Assembly: GCF_030646015.1 (NCBI RefSeq)
Contig: NZ_JAUSLT010000142.1
Location: 1-53,314 of the forward strand
Reading direction: 5' to 3'
Source: Bradyrhizobium sp.
GTDB taxonomy: Bacteria; Pseudomonadota; Alphaproteobacteria; Rhizobiales; Xanthobacteraceae
Length of the DNA: 53,314 bases
Both the position numbers and the translations under genes were made by a program. Positions 1 through 8,497 of the stretch are shown here, piece by piece. Position 1 is the first letter of the stretch; the number at the start of each line of letters is the position of its first letter. The notes below the pieces were generated by a model. The model had not been told where the DNA came from. It searched no databases and worked only from the letters and a program-made list of their open reading frames with translations.

Positions 1-55
1 AAGAGATTTCATCATCTAGGGACGCAGCAAAGAGATCCCGCGGGAGGATACCCAT

Positions 56-520
56 ATGGTTTGGAATTCGGTTGAAACGACTCGCCGCGAAGCGCTCGCG
101 CTCGCATCAATCCTCGGATTTGCTGCCCTGCTTGCTCCGAAGATGTCCTTTGCGGATGAGCCGGCCGTCGCCGCGGAAATAAAGAAACTTTACGGCGACA
201 AGAAATTCGAGAGCGGCAAGATCAAGCTTGATGTGCCTGAGATCGCAGAAAACGGTCTCGTAGTGCCGATCAACGTTGAGGTCGAAAGCCCGATGACCGA
301 TGCAGATCACGTCAAGGCGGTGCATGTCTTTGCCGACGGCAATCCCCTGCCGGGTATCGTCAGCTACAAGTTCTCGCCTGCCTGCGGCAAGGCTTCCGCG
401 TCGACGCGCATGCGGTTGGCGCAAACCCAGAACATCATTTGCATCGCGGAAATGTCGAACGGAAAGCTCCACATGGCGAAGGCCAATGTGAAGGTGACCA
501 TTGGCGGCTGCGGCGGCTGA
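56..520 (+). CDS. soxY: SoxY, sulfur-carrier subunit of SoxYZ
   Basis: SoxY carries thiosulfate-derived sulfur on a C-terminal cysteine while the other Sox enzymes act on it in the periplasm. The 154-residue protein ends in GGCGG, with the carrier Cys at about residue 152; this swinging arm is diagnostic of SoxY. A twin-arginine pair (residues 10-11) precedes a hydrophobic stretch ending near MSFADE, so it is a Tat substrate that could co-export SoxZ. A GGGAGGA ribosome binding site lies 7 nt before the ATG. Two further cysteines (in SPACGK and NIICIA) are additional to the arm. soxZ follows after 41 nt on the same strand. SoxX and SoxA are not visible and may lie upstream of the window. Confidence 0.97.
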   Translation: MVWNSVETTRREALALASILGFAALLAPKMSFADEPAVAAEIKKLYGDKKFESGKIKLDVPEIAENGLVVPINVEVESPMTDADHVKAVHVFADGNPLPGIVSYKFSPACGKASASTRMRLAQTQNIICIAEMSNGKLHMAKANVKVTIGGCGG

Positions 521-561
521 TCGGCCAATCCCGAAGAAATCGAAATTGACAGGAATTCATC

Positions 562-894
562 ATGTCCACAAAGCCAACCCCGCGCGTTCGCGTTCCGGCC
601 CAGGTCAAGCCGGGTGAAATCTTCGAAATCAAGACTCTGATCTCGCACGAGATGGAATCGGGCCAGCGCAAGGACTCCGCCGGAAAAGTCATCCCGCGCA
701 AGATCATCAACAAGTTCGTTGCGGAATTCAACGGCAAGACGGTGTTCGAAGCCGAGTGGAATCCAGCGATTTCGGCGAATCCCTACCAGTCGTTTTTCTA
801 CAAGGCCGCCGAAAGCGGTGAATTCACCTTCACCTGGAAGGACGATGACGGTTCGAACTACGTCTCCAAGAACAAGTTGACCGTCGCGGCATGA
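562..894 (+). CDS. soxZ: SoxZ, partner subunit of the SoxYZ carrier
   Basis: SoxZ is the small immunoglobulin-like partner of SoxY in the periplasmic sulfur carrier complex. The 110-residue protein has the family's usual size. It opens with a TPRVRVPAQVKPGEIFEIKT-type start and has the conserved SHEMESGQRKD segment, and it contains no cysteine. It has no signal peptide, as expected if it leaves the cell bound to SoxY through the Tat route. An AGGA ribosome binding site lies 7 nt before the ATG. It sits between soxY and soxB on one strand, so co-transcription with soxY is very likely. Confidence 0.97.
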   Translation: MSTKPTPRVRVPAQVKPGEIFEIKTLISHEMESGQRKDSAGKVIPRKIINKFVAEFNGKTVFEAEWNPAISANPYQSFFYKAAESGEFTFTWKDDDGSNYVSKNKLTVAA

Positions 895-896
895 TC

Positions 897-924
897 TGCA
901 GGCGCATTCTGAAATGCGCCTGCA
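897..924 (+). terminator. Perfect 12-bp stem-loop after soxZ
   Basis: TGCAGGCGCATT (897-908) and its exact complement (913-924) enclose a 4-nt loop immediately after the soxZ stop. No U-tract follows, so it is more likely an mRNA-stabilising or processing hairpin, or an attenuating one, than a strong intrinsic terminator. Confidence 0.6.
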
Positions 925-928
925 TCCA

Positions 929-949
929 GGGAGGCCAATAGAGCCTCCC
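929..949 (+). terminator. Second stem-loop between soxZ and soxB
   Basis: GGGAGGC (929-935) pairs with GCCTCCC (943-949) around a 7-nt loop, 4 nt after the first hairpin. Again no T-run follows. Together the two hairpins occupy the soxZ-soxB gap, where many Sox operons carry soxA. Confidence 0.5.
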
Positions 950-992
950 GGCTGTTCTCTGTGCCCGATTACAGGCAAATAAGGGTGGATCG

Positions 993-2690
993 ATGATATC
1001 GAGGCGGGAATTCCTGCAGGCGACCTCGGCTGCGTCGGCATTGCTGATCGGCAGCGGACTCGGCAATCTCGGAAGAGCAGCCGCCCAGCAGCGTCTGTCG
1101 CAGGCCGACATCACGCGCTTCGACCCGTTGGGTACCGTCACGATTCTGCATGTGACGGACATCCACGCCCAGTTGATGCCGCTGCATTTCCGTGAGCCGT
1201 CCATCAATCTCGGCGCAGGTGAGGCAAAGGGACTTCCGCCGCATATTTCCGATGCCGAATTCCGCAAATACTTCAACATTGCGACCGGCTCGCCGGATGC
1301 GTTCGCCCTGACGTCGGACGATTTTGTGTCGCTGGCCCGCAACTACGGCCGGATGGGCGGCATGGATCGCATCGCTGCATTGATCGGCGCCGTGCGAGCC
1401 GAGCGCGGCGCAGACAAGGTGCTGTTGCTCGACGGCGGCGACACCTGGCAGGGAAGCTGGACGTCATTGCAGACCAAAGCCCAGGACATGGTCGAGATCA
1501 TGTCTGCGCTGAAGGTCGATGCCATGGTCGGCCATTGGGAGTTCACCTATGGCGCCGACCGCGTCAAGGAAATCGTCGACAAGGCGCCGTTCGCGTTTCT
1601 GGCCCAGAATATCCGCGACAATGAATGGCAGGAGCCCGTCTTTGAAGGCCGCAAGATGTTCGAGCGGGGTGGCGCCAAGATTGCCGTCATCGGCCAGGCC
1701 TTGCCGCGCACGGCTGTAGCCAACCCTCGCTGGATGTTCCCGAAGTGGGAATTCGGTATTCGCGAAGAGGATATGCAAAAGCAGGTCAACGAGGCGCGGG
1801 CCGAGGGGGCCTCGATCGTCGTCCTTCTTTCGCACAACGGCTTCGACGTCGATCGCAAGCTCGCAAGCCGCGTGAAAGGGCTCGACGTCATCCTGACCGC
1901 GCATACGCATGACGCGATGCCCGGCCTCATTCGCGTCGGCGATACCGTTCTGGTCGCCTCCGGTTCGCACGGCAAGTTCGTCTCGCGTCTCGACATCGAG
2001 GTGAAGGACAAGAAGGTGGCCGGCGTCCGTTTCAAGCTGATGCCTGTTTTCGCCGACGCCATCGCGCCCGACCCGGCGATGACCGCGCTGGTCGAGAAGG
2101 TGAGGGCGCCTTTTGCCAAGGATCTCGCGCGCACGATCGGCAAGACCGATTCCTTGCTCTACCGCCGTGGCAACTTCAACGGCACCTTCGACGATTTGAT
2201 CTGCAACGCGATGCTCGCGGAACGCGATGTCGAAATTGCATTGTCGCCCGGCTTCCGCTGGGGCGGTACCCTGCTTCCGGGAGACACGATCACCTGGGAA
2301 CATGTGACCAATGCGACCGCGATCACCTATCCGAACTGCTATCGCAACCAGATGACCGGCGGCCAGCTGAAAGAAATTCTGGAAGACATCGCGGACAACA
2401 TCTTCCACCCCGATCCATATTTCCAGGGCGGCGGCGACATGGTCCGGATCGGCGGGATGGGCTATGCGATCGACATCTCCAGGCCCGCGGGCTCGCGGAT
2501 CTCCAAACTCACTCATCTGAAATCGGGCAAGCCGATCGAGGAATCGAAGACCTATACAGTCGCAGGTTGGGCAAGCATCAACGAAAACACCCAGGGCCCC
2601 CCGATCTGGGACGTCGTTGCCGCCCACGTTTCAAAACTCGGTTCGGTGAAGATCGAGCCGAACACGGCAGTCAAGGTCACGGGGACCTGA
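993..2690 (+). CDS. soxB: SoxB, thiosulfohydrolase
   Basis: SoxB hydrolytically releases sulfate from the SoxY-cysteine-S-thiosulfonate in the periplasm. It belongs to the metallophosphoesterase/5'-nucleotidase superfamily and uses a dinuclear manganese centre. The 565 residues begin with a Tat signal (ISRREFLQ). Metal-binding motifs run in family order: DIH near residue 56, GGDTWQGS near 150, GHWEF near 181, SHNG near 280 and AHTHD near 302. The C-terminal half is the usual nucleotidase C-terminal domain, with the FNGTFDDL and GFRWGG segments. Length and motifs indicate an intact enzyme. The start at 993 is supported by the Tat motif directly after it. Confidence 0.97.
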   Translation: MISRREFLQATSAASALLIGSGLGNLGRAAAQQRLSQADITRFDPLGTVTILHVTDIHAQLMPLHFREPSINLGAGEAKGLPPHISDAEFRKYFNIATGSPDAFALTSDDFVSLARNYGRMGGMDRIAALIGAVRAERGADKVLLLDGGDTWQGSWTSLQTKAQDMVEIMSALKVDAMVGHWEFTYGADRVKEIVDKAPFAFLAQNIRDNEWQEPVFEGRKMFERGGAKIAVIGQALPRTAVANPRWMFPKWEFGIREEDMQKQVNEARAEGASIVVLLSHNGFDVDRKLASRVKGLDVILTAHTHDAMPGLIRVGDTVLVASGSHGKFVSRLDIEVKDKKVAGVRFKLMPVFADAIAPDPAMTALVEKVRAPFAKDLARTIGKTDSLLYRRGNFNGTFDDLICNAMLAERDVEIALSPGFRWGGTLLPGDTITWEHVTNATAITYPNCYRNQMTGGQLKEILEDIADNIFHPDPYFQGGGDMVRIGGMGYAIDISRPAGSRISKLTHLKSGKPIEESKTYTVAGWASINENTQGPPIWDVVAAHVSKLGSVKIEPNTAVKVTGT

Positions 2691-2764
2691 AACTCGCGAT
2701 GCCGGTGCGGCGTTGCGTCCAACATATTCACGTATTGGGATAAATAGAGACAAGGGGTGCCCGC

Positions 2765-4045
2765 ATGAGTGACAAGCCTTCAGCGGCTATTCTCAATCGC
2801 CGTCGATTTCTCGGAGCCGCGGGGCTCGCGGGCACCGGCGCGGCTCTTTCCGCGGTATCGGCGTTCGCCGGCGAGGGCGGCAAGCCCGATCCCTTGATCA
2901 CGGAAGTCCAGGACTGGAATCGCTATCTTGGCGACGGGGTCCAGTCGCGGCCCTACGGTTCTCCATCGAAGTTCGAAAAGGATGTGGTGCGGCGCGATGT
3001 TGCGTGGCTGACGGCCTCACCGGAATCGTCGGTGAACTTCACGCCGCTTCATCGGCTGGACGGAATCATCACGCCGTCCGGACTCTGCTTCGAGCGCCAC
3101 CATGGCGGCGTTGCCGAGATCAACCCGGCCGACCACCGGCTGATGATCAACGGACTCGTGGAAAAGCCGCTCGTCTTCACGATGGAAGACATCAAGCGCA
3201 TGCCGCGGGTGAACAAGATCTTCTTTCTCGAATGCGCGGCGAATTCCGGCATGGAGTGGCGCGGGGCCCAGCTCAACGGATGTCAGTTCACCCACGGCAT
3301 GGTCCACAACGTCATGTACACCGGTGTGCCGCTCAAGGTCTTGCTGGATGAAGCGGGCCTCAAGCCGAATGCCAAATGGCTGATGCTTGAAGGCGCCGAC
3401 GCGGCTGGCATGAATCGGTCCTTGCCGATCGAAAAGGCGCTGAACGACGTCCTGATCGCATTTGCCATGAACGGAGAAGCCCTTCGTCCGGAGCAGGGTT
3501 ACCCGCTGCGGGCGGTGATCCCGGGCTGGGAGGGCAATCTCTGGGTGAAGTGGCTGCGCCGGATCGAGGCCGGCGACCAGCCGTGGCAGACCCGCGAAGA
3601 GACGTCGAAATATACTGACCTGATGGCCGACGGCCGCTCGCGCAAACTTACCTTCGCCATGGATGCGAAATCGGTGGTGACGAATCCGTCGCCGCAGGCG
3701 CCGCTCAAGTACAAGGGGCGCAACGTCCTGACCGGCATCGCCTGGTCCGGTCGCGGAACGATCAAGCGGGTCGATGTGACACTCGACGGCGGCCGCAACT
3801 GGCAGTCCGCGCGTATCGACGGCCCGGTGCTCGACAAGTCGTTGACGCGCTTCTACGTCGACTTCGACTGGAACGGCCAGGAGATGATGATCCAGTCGCG
3901 CGCCATCGATTCGACCGGCTACGTTCAGCCGGCCAAGGACGAACTGCGCAAGGTCCGGGGCGTCAACTCGATCTATCACAACAACGGCATTCAGACCTGG
4001 CTGGTGCGTGCAGGTGGGGAGACTGAAAATGTCGAGATTGGCTAA
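2765..4045 (+). CDS. soxC: SoxC, molybdopterin sulfane dehydrogenase subunit
   Basis: SoxC is the molybdenum-cofactor subunit of the Sox(CD)2 sulfane dehydrogenase, which oxidises the carrier-bound sulfane sulfur and gives electrons to the SoxD cytochrome. The 426-residue protein starts with a Tat signal (NRRRFLGAAG, residues 11-20). It has a sulfite-oxidase-type molybdopterin domain, with the likely Mo-ligand Cys near residue 157 in FFLECAANSG, and a C-terminal dimerisation domain (TGIAWSGRGTIKRVDVTLDG). An AAGGGG ribosome binding site precedes the ATG. soxD overlaps its last 17 nt, which suggests translational coupling. Its presence implies complete oxidation of thiosulfate rather than sulfur-globule formation. 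Confidence 0.95.
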   Translation: MSDKPSAAILNRRRFLGAAGLAGTGAALSAVSAFAGEGGKPDPLITEVQDWNRYLGDGVQSRPYGSPSKFEKDVVRRDVAWLTASPESSVNFTPLHRLDGIITPSGLCFERHHGGVAEINPADHRLMINGLVEKPLVFTMEDIKRMPRVNKIFFLECAANSGMEWRGAQLNGCQFTHGMVHNVMYTGVPLKVLLDEAGLKPNAKWLMLEGADAAGMNRSLPIEKALNDVLIAFAMNGEALRPEQGYPLRAVIPGWEGNLWVKWLRRIEAGDQPWQTREETSKYTDLMADGRSRKLTFAMDAKSVVTNPSPQAPLKYKGRNVLTGIAWSGRGTIKRVDVTLDGGRNWQSARIDGPVLDKSLTRFYVDFDWNGQEMMIQSRAIDSTGYVQPAKDELRKVRGVNSIYHNNGIQTWLVRAGGETENVEIG

Positions 4046-4724
4046 ACTCCTTTTCGCTGGCGTCCTTGGCGGGAGCTTGGCCGCGACGCCGATCGTTGAA
4101 GTTTCGGCGCAGCAGGTTGCCGCAAAGTCTTCCGCAAAGCTCGGTCTTGGGCGCTTGGCCTTGCCGGAGGAAGTCAGTGCCTGGGACACAGACGTTCGGC
4201 CGGACGGGAAGGGCCTTCCGGTCGGAAAGGGCACGGTAAAGCAGGGGGACGTCATCTTTCAGGAGAAATGTGCGTCTTGCCACGGCGAGTTCGGCCAGGG
4301 CGTCGGTCGATACCCCGTGATTGCCGGAGGAATAGGCACGCTGAAGGCCGACCGGCCCGACAAGACCGTCGGCTCGTTTTGGCCGGACGCATCGACGTTC
4401 TTCGACTATGTTAAGCGCGCCATGCCCTTTGGCAACGCGCAATCCCTGACGAACGACGAGGTCTATGCGCTCACGGCATATGTTCTCAGCATGAACGACA
4501 TCGTCAAGGACGAGAACTTCGAGCTCAACGAGAAGAATTTCACGTCTATCAAAATGCCAAACGCCGCGGCATTCTATCCAGATGATCGCGAGACCGCCGA
4601 AAAGCACTTCTGGAAGAAGGACCCTTGTATGAAGGATTGCCGCGCTGCCACCACCAAGGTGATCGGTCGCGCCGTTTCGGTGGACGTCACGCCTGACAGC
4701 AAAGCCGGCCCTAAGGTGGATTGA
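4029..4724 (+). CDS. soxD: SoxD, cytochrome c subunit of sulfane dehydrogenase (short form)
   Basis: SoxD accepts electrons from SoxC in the periplasm. The protein is 231 residues from the ATG at 4029, chosen because GGGGAG lies just upstream and a signal peptide ending near VSAQQ follows directly. One heme motif, CASCH, sits at residues 81-85. The C-terminus has a CMKDC motif that is not CxxCH. The classical Paracoccus SoxD is, from memory, a diheme protein of about 380 residues, so this one corresponds to the N-terminal domain only. The next gene, a monoheme cytochrome, overlaps its stop codon (TGATG) and could supply a second heme. Confidence 0.9.
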   Translation: MSRLAKLLFAGVLGGSLAATPIVEVSAQQVAAKSSAKLGLGRLALPEEVSAWDTDVRPDGKGLPVGKGTVKQGDVIFQEKCASCHGEFGQGVGRYPVIAGGIGTLKADRPDKTVGSFWPDASTFFDYVKRAMPFGNAQSLTNDEVYALTAYVLSMNDIVKDENFELNEKNFTSIKMPNAAAFYPDDRETAEKHFWKKDPCMKDCRAATTKVIGRAVSVDVTPDSKAGPKVD

Positions 4725-5050
4725 TGGCTATGTCCCGGCGCTTGGCAGCATCGGTTGGTTTCCTGGCGGCAAGCTCGTTCGCTAGCGCCTATGCCGGAGA
4801 CCGTGAGCTTGGCGCGTACTTGTCCAACGAGTGCGTGGCCTGCCATCAGATTTCAGGCCATGTGACGGGAGGGGTTCCACGGATCACCGGGTGGCCCGAA
4901 GAAAATTTTGTCGCAGTGATGAACTCATACAAGGACAAGCACCGGGAGAATCCTATCATGCAGACCATTGCCGGCCGGCTTGCGGACGACGAGATCGCCG
5001 CGCTCGCGGCCTATTTCGGGGCGGTGACGTCACAATCCAGCGCGAAGTGA
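4724..5050 (+). CDS. Small monoheme cytochrome c (FccA/SoxE-like)
   Basis: This is a 108-residue periplasmic cytochrome c with a Sec-type signal (cleavage near AYAGD) and one heme motif, CVACH, at residues 37-41. The ATG at 4724 overlaps the soxD stop codon as TGATG, so translation is probably coupled. The flavoprotein fccB follows 138 nt downstream. The most economical reading is the cytochrome subunit of flavocytochrome c sulfide dehydrogenase (FccA, or SoxE in Paracoccus terms). The alternative is a detached second heme domain of SoxD. The sequence alone does not decide between them. Confidence 0.85.
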   Translation: MAMSRRLAASVGFLAASSFASAYAGDRELGAYLSNECVACHQISGHVTGGVPRITGWPEENFVAVMNSYKDKHRENPIMQTIAGRLADDEIAALAAYFGAVTSQSSAK

Positions 5051-5188
5051 TGCGCGCATTCAAGGGAGCCTTGTCCGGCCGCAAATTCGAGAAGCGATCA
5101 GTTCGGTGAAAGCGAGCGCATCCGCCCGGCAGAAGGCGGCCAGCGCCCGGACCTAAAGTCGGAAAGTCAAAACCAGCGGGAGGGATAG

Positions 5189-6466
5189 ATGGACTTCAAT
5201 CGAAGGCAATTGCTGACGGGAACTGCGGCGCTCACTGGCGCGATGATACTGGGGGCACCCGCGATTCTCGCCCAGGCCAAACCGCGGGTCGTGGTGATTG
5301 GCGGCGGCGCGGGTGGCGCGACGGCGGCGAAATACATCGCCAAGGACAGCGCCGGCGCCATCGCGGTGACCCTGATCGAGCCCAATGAAAAATATCAAAC
5401 CTGCTTCCACAGCAACCTCTATCTCGGCGGGGTGCGCGACTATGCCTCCATCACCCACGAATACACCGCATTGGCCAAGACCAACGGAATCGAGATGGTG
5501 CGCGACAGCGCCAAGATGATCGACCGCGACAAGAAGGAAGTGGTTCTCGCCGGCGGCCGCCGGCTGCCGTATGACCGCCTCGTGGTGTCTCCGGGCATCG
5601 ATCTGAAATACGATTCCGTTCCGGGATGGTCTCAGGCGGCCGAAGAAGCGATGCCGCATGCCTGGAAGCCGGGCGCCCAGACGCTGCTGCTGCGCAAGCG
5701 CCTCGATGCCGTCCCGAATGGCGGCGTGATCGTGATGATCGCCCCGCCCAATCCCTATCGCTGTCCGCCCGGACCCTATGAACGTGTCTCGATGATGGCT
5801 CATTCGCTGAAGGCTGCCGGCAAGGACCGCTGCAAGATCTTCGTGATCGACCCGAAGGAAACCTTTTCCAAGCAAGGCCTGTTTCAGGAGGGATGGGAAA
5901 AGCACTACAAGGGCATGGTCGAATGGCTCGGGCCGAAGGTCCATGACGGCGTCAAATCGGTCGATCCGGCGAGCGGAACCGTCGTGACCGGTTTCGAGAC
6001 CTACAAGAATGCCTCACTGGTCAACGTGATACCGGCGCAAATGGCGGGCGCGATCGCGCGGGATTCGGGGCTGGCGAACGCCAGCGGATTCTGCGCGATC
6101 GATCCCGCCAGCATGAAGTCCGCGGTCGACGCCAATATCTACGTGCTGGGCGACGCCAGTATCGCGGGCGACATGCCGAAATCGGCATTTTCCGCCAACA
6201 GCCAGGCCAAGGTCGCGGCTATGATGATCCGGGGCGAGCTCGTCGCCGCGCGGACCTTCCCGGCCCGCTACACCAATACCTGCTGGAGCCTGATCGACAC
6301 CGACGATTGCGTGAAAGTCGGCGGCGCCTACGAGGCCAAGGACGGCAAGATTGCGGCATCCTCGACCTTCGTTTCGAAGACCGGCGAAACAGCAGAAATG
6401 CGCAAGCAACAGCAGGCCGAGAATATGGGATGGTATGCCGGAATCACAGCCGACATGTTCGGATAG
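5189..6466 (+). CDS. fccB: FccB/SoxF, flavoprotein of flavocytochrome c sulfide dehydrogenase
   Basis: This FAD enzyme oxidises sulfide in the periplasm and passes electrons to a cytochrome c partner. The 425-residue protein starts with a Tat signal (NRRQLLTG), as expected for export with bound FAD. A dinucleotide-binding GGGAGG loop lies near residues 38-43. Three family cysteines are visible: in YQTCFHSN (probable covalent FAD attachment), in PYRCPPGPYE, and in TNTCWSL near the C-terminus. The last two form the redox-active pair in the family. The GDASIAGDMPKSAFSAN segment is the second FAD-binding motif. All key residues are present and the gene is intact. Confidence 0.95.
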   Translation: MDFNRRQLLTGTAALTGAMILGAPAILAQAKPRVVVIGGGAGGATAAKYIAKDSAGAIAVTLIEPNEKYQTCFHSNLYLGGVRDYASITHEYTALAKTNGIEMVRDSAKMIDRDKKEVVLAGGRRLPYDRLVVSPGIDLKYDSVPGWSQAAEEAMPHAWKPGAQTLLLRKRLDAVPNGGVIVMIAPPNPYRCPPGPYERVSMMAHSLKAAGKDRCKIFVIDPKETFSKQGLFQEGWEKHYKGMVEWLGPKVHDGVKSVDPASGTVVTGFETYKNASLVNVIPAQMAGAIARDSGLANASGFCAIDPASMKSAVDANIYVLGDASIAGDMPKSAFSANSQAKVAAMMIRGELVAARTFPARYTNTCWSLIDTDDCVKVGGAYEAKDGKIAASSTFVSKTGETAEMRKQQQAENMGWYAGITADMFG

Positions 6467-6588
6467 GACACCGGCGAATCGTCATCCATTCAAGACCACA
6501 GGGGCCGCCGGAAGCGTCGATCAAGGCCATCGCCGTTTCCAGCGTCACCCCAGACCTGAAATAGTACCGACTCCGGGGATGAGGAAAT

Positions 6589-6978
6589 ATGATCGTTCGT
6601 TCGATACTGGTGGCAACGTCGCTTGTGGCAATGACGGCAAGCGCCAGCGCGCAGGACGCAGCGGCGGGAGAGAAATCGTTCAACAAATGCCGCGCCTGTC
6701 ATCAAGTGGGTGAGACGGCGAAGAACGTCGTCGGTCCCGTCCTCAATGGGCTGTTCGGCCGCAAATCCGGAATGGTCGCGGGCTACAATTACTCGGATGC
6801 CAACAAGAACTCCGGCATCACATGGGACGAGGCGGTGTTCGCCGATTACATCAAGGATCCCAAGGCGAAAATTCCCGGCACGAAAATGACGTTCGCGGGC
6901 ATCAAGAACGAGCAGGAGATCAAGGATCTCACGGCGTTCCTGAAGCAGTTCGGCAACGACGGCAAGAAGGGCAATTGA
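6589..6978 (+). CDS. Class I cytochrome c (c2/c550 type)
   Basis: This is a 129-residue periplasmic electron carrier with a signal peptide ending at ASAQD, the heme motif CRACH at residues 34-38, and a probable axial methionine in PGTKMTFAG. The GPVLNGLFGRKSG segment is typical of alphaproteobacterial cytochromes c2/c550. It lies 122 nt after fccB on the same strand and could take electrons from the Sox and Fcc enzymes to a terminal oxidase. Confidence 0.93.
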   Translation: MIVRSILVATSLVAMTASASAQDAAAGEKSFNKCRACHQVGETAKNVVGPVLNGLFGRKSGMVAGYNYSDANKNSGITWDEAVFADYIKDPKAKIPGTKMTFAGIKNEQEIKDLTAFLKQFGNDGKKGN

Positions 6979-7166
6979 TCCGCGGCCGGCGGCGCAGGGG
7001 GGCCGGGCTTGTCCGCAGCCAAACCTGCGCCCGACAGGACGCGCTTGCGCGAGATCAATGACGGAGCGACTTCGGTCGACCAGATATTCGCGACGTTCCG
7101 GTATTGCGTATTGCCTGGTTCCGAGATCGCCGTGGGGGACGGACTTCCTTGAATCTGGAATCGTTG

Positions 7167-8234
7167 ATGGAGCTTGTCGGCGAGGCAGCGGTTCTGTCTG
7201 CTGGCGGATTGCTGATCGGAATGCTGTTCGGCGCCTTTGCGCAGACCAGTCGATTCTGCCTGCGCTCCGCGGTGATCGAGTTCTCGAGCGGCTTGTTCGG
7301 ATCGAAGGTTGCCATCTGGCTGTTGACGTTTTCGGCGGCGGTAACGGCGACCCAGGCCTTGATCGGCATGGGCCTGCTTGACGTTGACGGGGCCCGCCAG
7401 CTTGCCGCGCGCGGCAGTCTTTCGGGCAGCATCATCGGAGGTCTGCTGTTCGGGGCCGGAATGATTCTGGCGCGCGGCTGCGCGAGCCGGCTCCTGGTGT
7501 TGTCGGCGACGGGAAATCTGCGCGCGCTGGTATCCGGACTCGTGCTGACGGTGGTGGCGCAGGCTTCGCTGAGGGGTGTGCTGTCGCCTGCCAGGGAAAC
7601 GCTCTCGGCATTGTGGACCGTCGAGGGCGGGGCGTCGCGCAATCTGCTGTCGGTGCTGAGTGCGGGACCGGTGACGGGGGCGGTTCTCGGCGCGCTGGGG
7701 CTGGGTTGGGCGCTGTGGCTGGCGCGGCGCGCGCGCCTCGGCCTTGTCGTCGCGACAAGCGCGATCGGCGTGGGGCTGACGGTCGCCGCAGGCTGGTTGT
7801 TCACGTTCCGCACATCCCAGGTTTCGTTCTCCGGGCCCCAGGTCAAGAGCATCAGCTTCACCGGACCGTCGGCCGATACGCTGATGGGCCTGATCAATTC
7901 ACCCTCCATGCCGTTGGGCTTTGACACCGGCCTGGTGCCAGGTGTCTTTGCTGGTGCAATGCTGGCGGCCCTAATATTGCGCGAATGGAGGGTGCAGGGA
8001 TTTCACGACGGTCCGAGTATGTGGCGTTATTTGTTTGGTGCGTCACTGATGGGCTTTGGCGGTATGCTCGCCGGAGGATGTGCCGTTGGAGCGGGAGTCA
8101 CGGGAGGGGCCATCTTTGCTTTGACAGCATGGATCGCGCTGGCCGCCATGTGGGCGGGAGCGATTGTTACGCACTATGTCGTTGATGGGAATGTAGAGAA
8201 TCCGACCGTGCCTCTCATGAGCACGCGCGGCTGA
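7167..8234 (+). CDS. YeeE/YedE (TsuA-like) sulfur-compound transporter
   Basis: This polytopic membrane protein has two YeeE/YedE repeats and about nine to ten predicted membrane segments. Conserved cysteine motifs (SRFCLRSA, ARGCASR and AGGCAVGAG) match those through which TsuA-type proteins pass thiosulfate. At the 3' end of a Sox cluster it probably imports or exports thiosulfate or a related sulfur species. The ATG at 7167 starts MELVGEAAVL; in-frame TTG codons at 7149 and 7104 could extend it, and no clear ribosome binding site settles the choice. The last residues are hydrophilic and the gene appears intact. It is the last sox-linked gene before the mobile region. Confidence 0.88.
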   Translation: MELVGEAAVLSAGGLLIGMLFGAFAQTSRFCLRSAVIEFSSGLFGSKVAIWLLTFSAAVTATQALIGMGLLDVDGARQLAARGSLSGSIIGGLLFGAGMILARGCASRLLVLSATGNLRALVSGLVLTVVAQASLRGVLSPARETLSALWTVEGGASRNLLSVLSAGPVTGAVLGALGLGWALWLARRARLGLVVATSAIGVGLTVAAGWLFTFRTSQVSFSGPQVKSISFTGPSADTLMGLINSPSMPLGFDTGLVPGVFAGAMLAALILREWRVQGFHDGPSMWRYLFGASLMGFGGMLAGGCAVGAGVTGGAIFALTAWIALAAMWAGAIVTHYVVDGNVENPTVPLMSTRG

Positions 8235-8497
8235 ACTTGCCGTAGACAGCGGACGACGCCGATCACACTGGCGACAGTATGGATGACCGCGCCGACAAGG
8301 GACAATACCCATAAAATGCGGTAGAGAAATTTTCCATGACTATGTAAACAAGGTCATTACTCGCCAGTGCCAAAATCTAGCGTGTAGGACATATGGGCGC
8401 GGCACATTTCTCGAATGCTGCAGTGATTTCGTTTAAGGCTTGTTACGCGAAATTTTGTGCGCAACGCGCCGAGAGGTGATTGTACTCGTAATGATTG
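8235..8497. other. Boundary between sox cluster and accessory region, no gene seen
   Basis: This stretch of about 260 nt is more AT-rich than its surroundings, especially at 8330-8500. I see no open frame of note, no tRNA, no convincing terminator and no copy of the tRNA-Gln end that would mark an attachment site. Confidence 0.5.

Noticed and set aside
8235..8497. Left attachment site for the whole accessory region
   Set aside because: I looked for TGGCTGGGGAACTAGGA or a part of it near the integrase relic and found none, so no outer island boundary is claimed.
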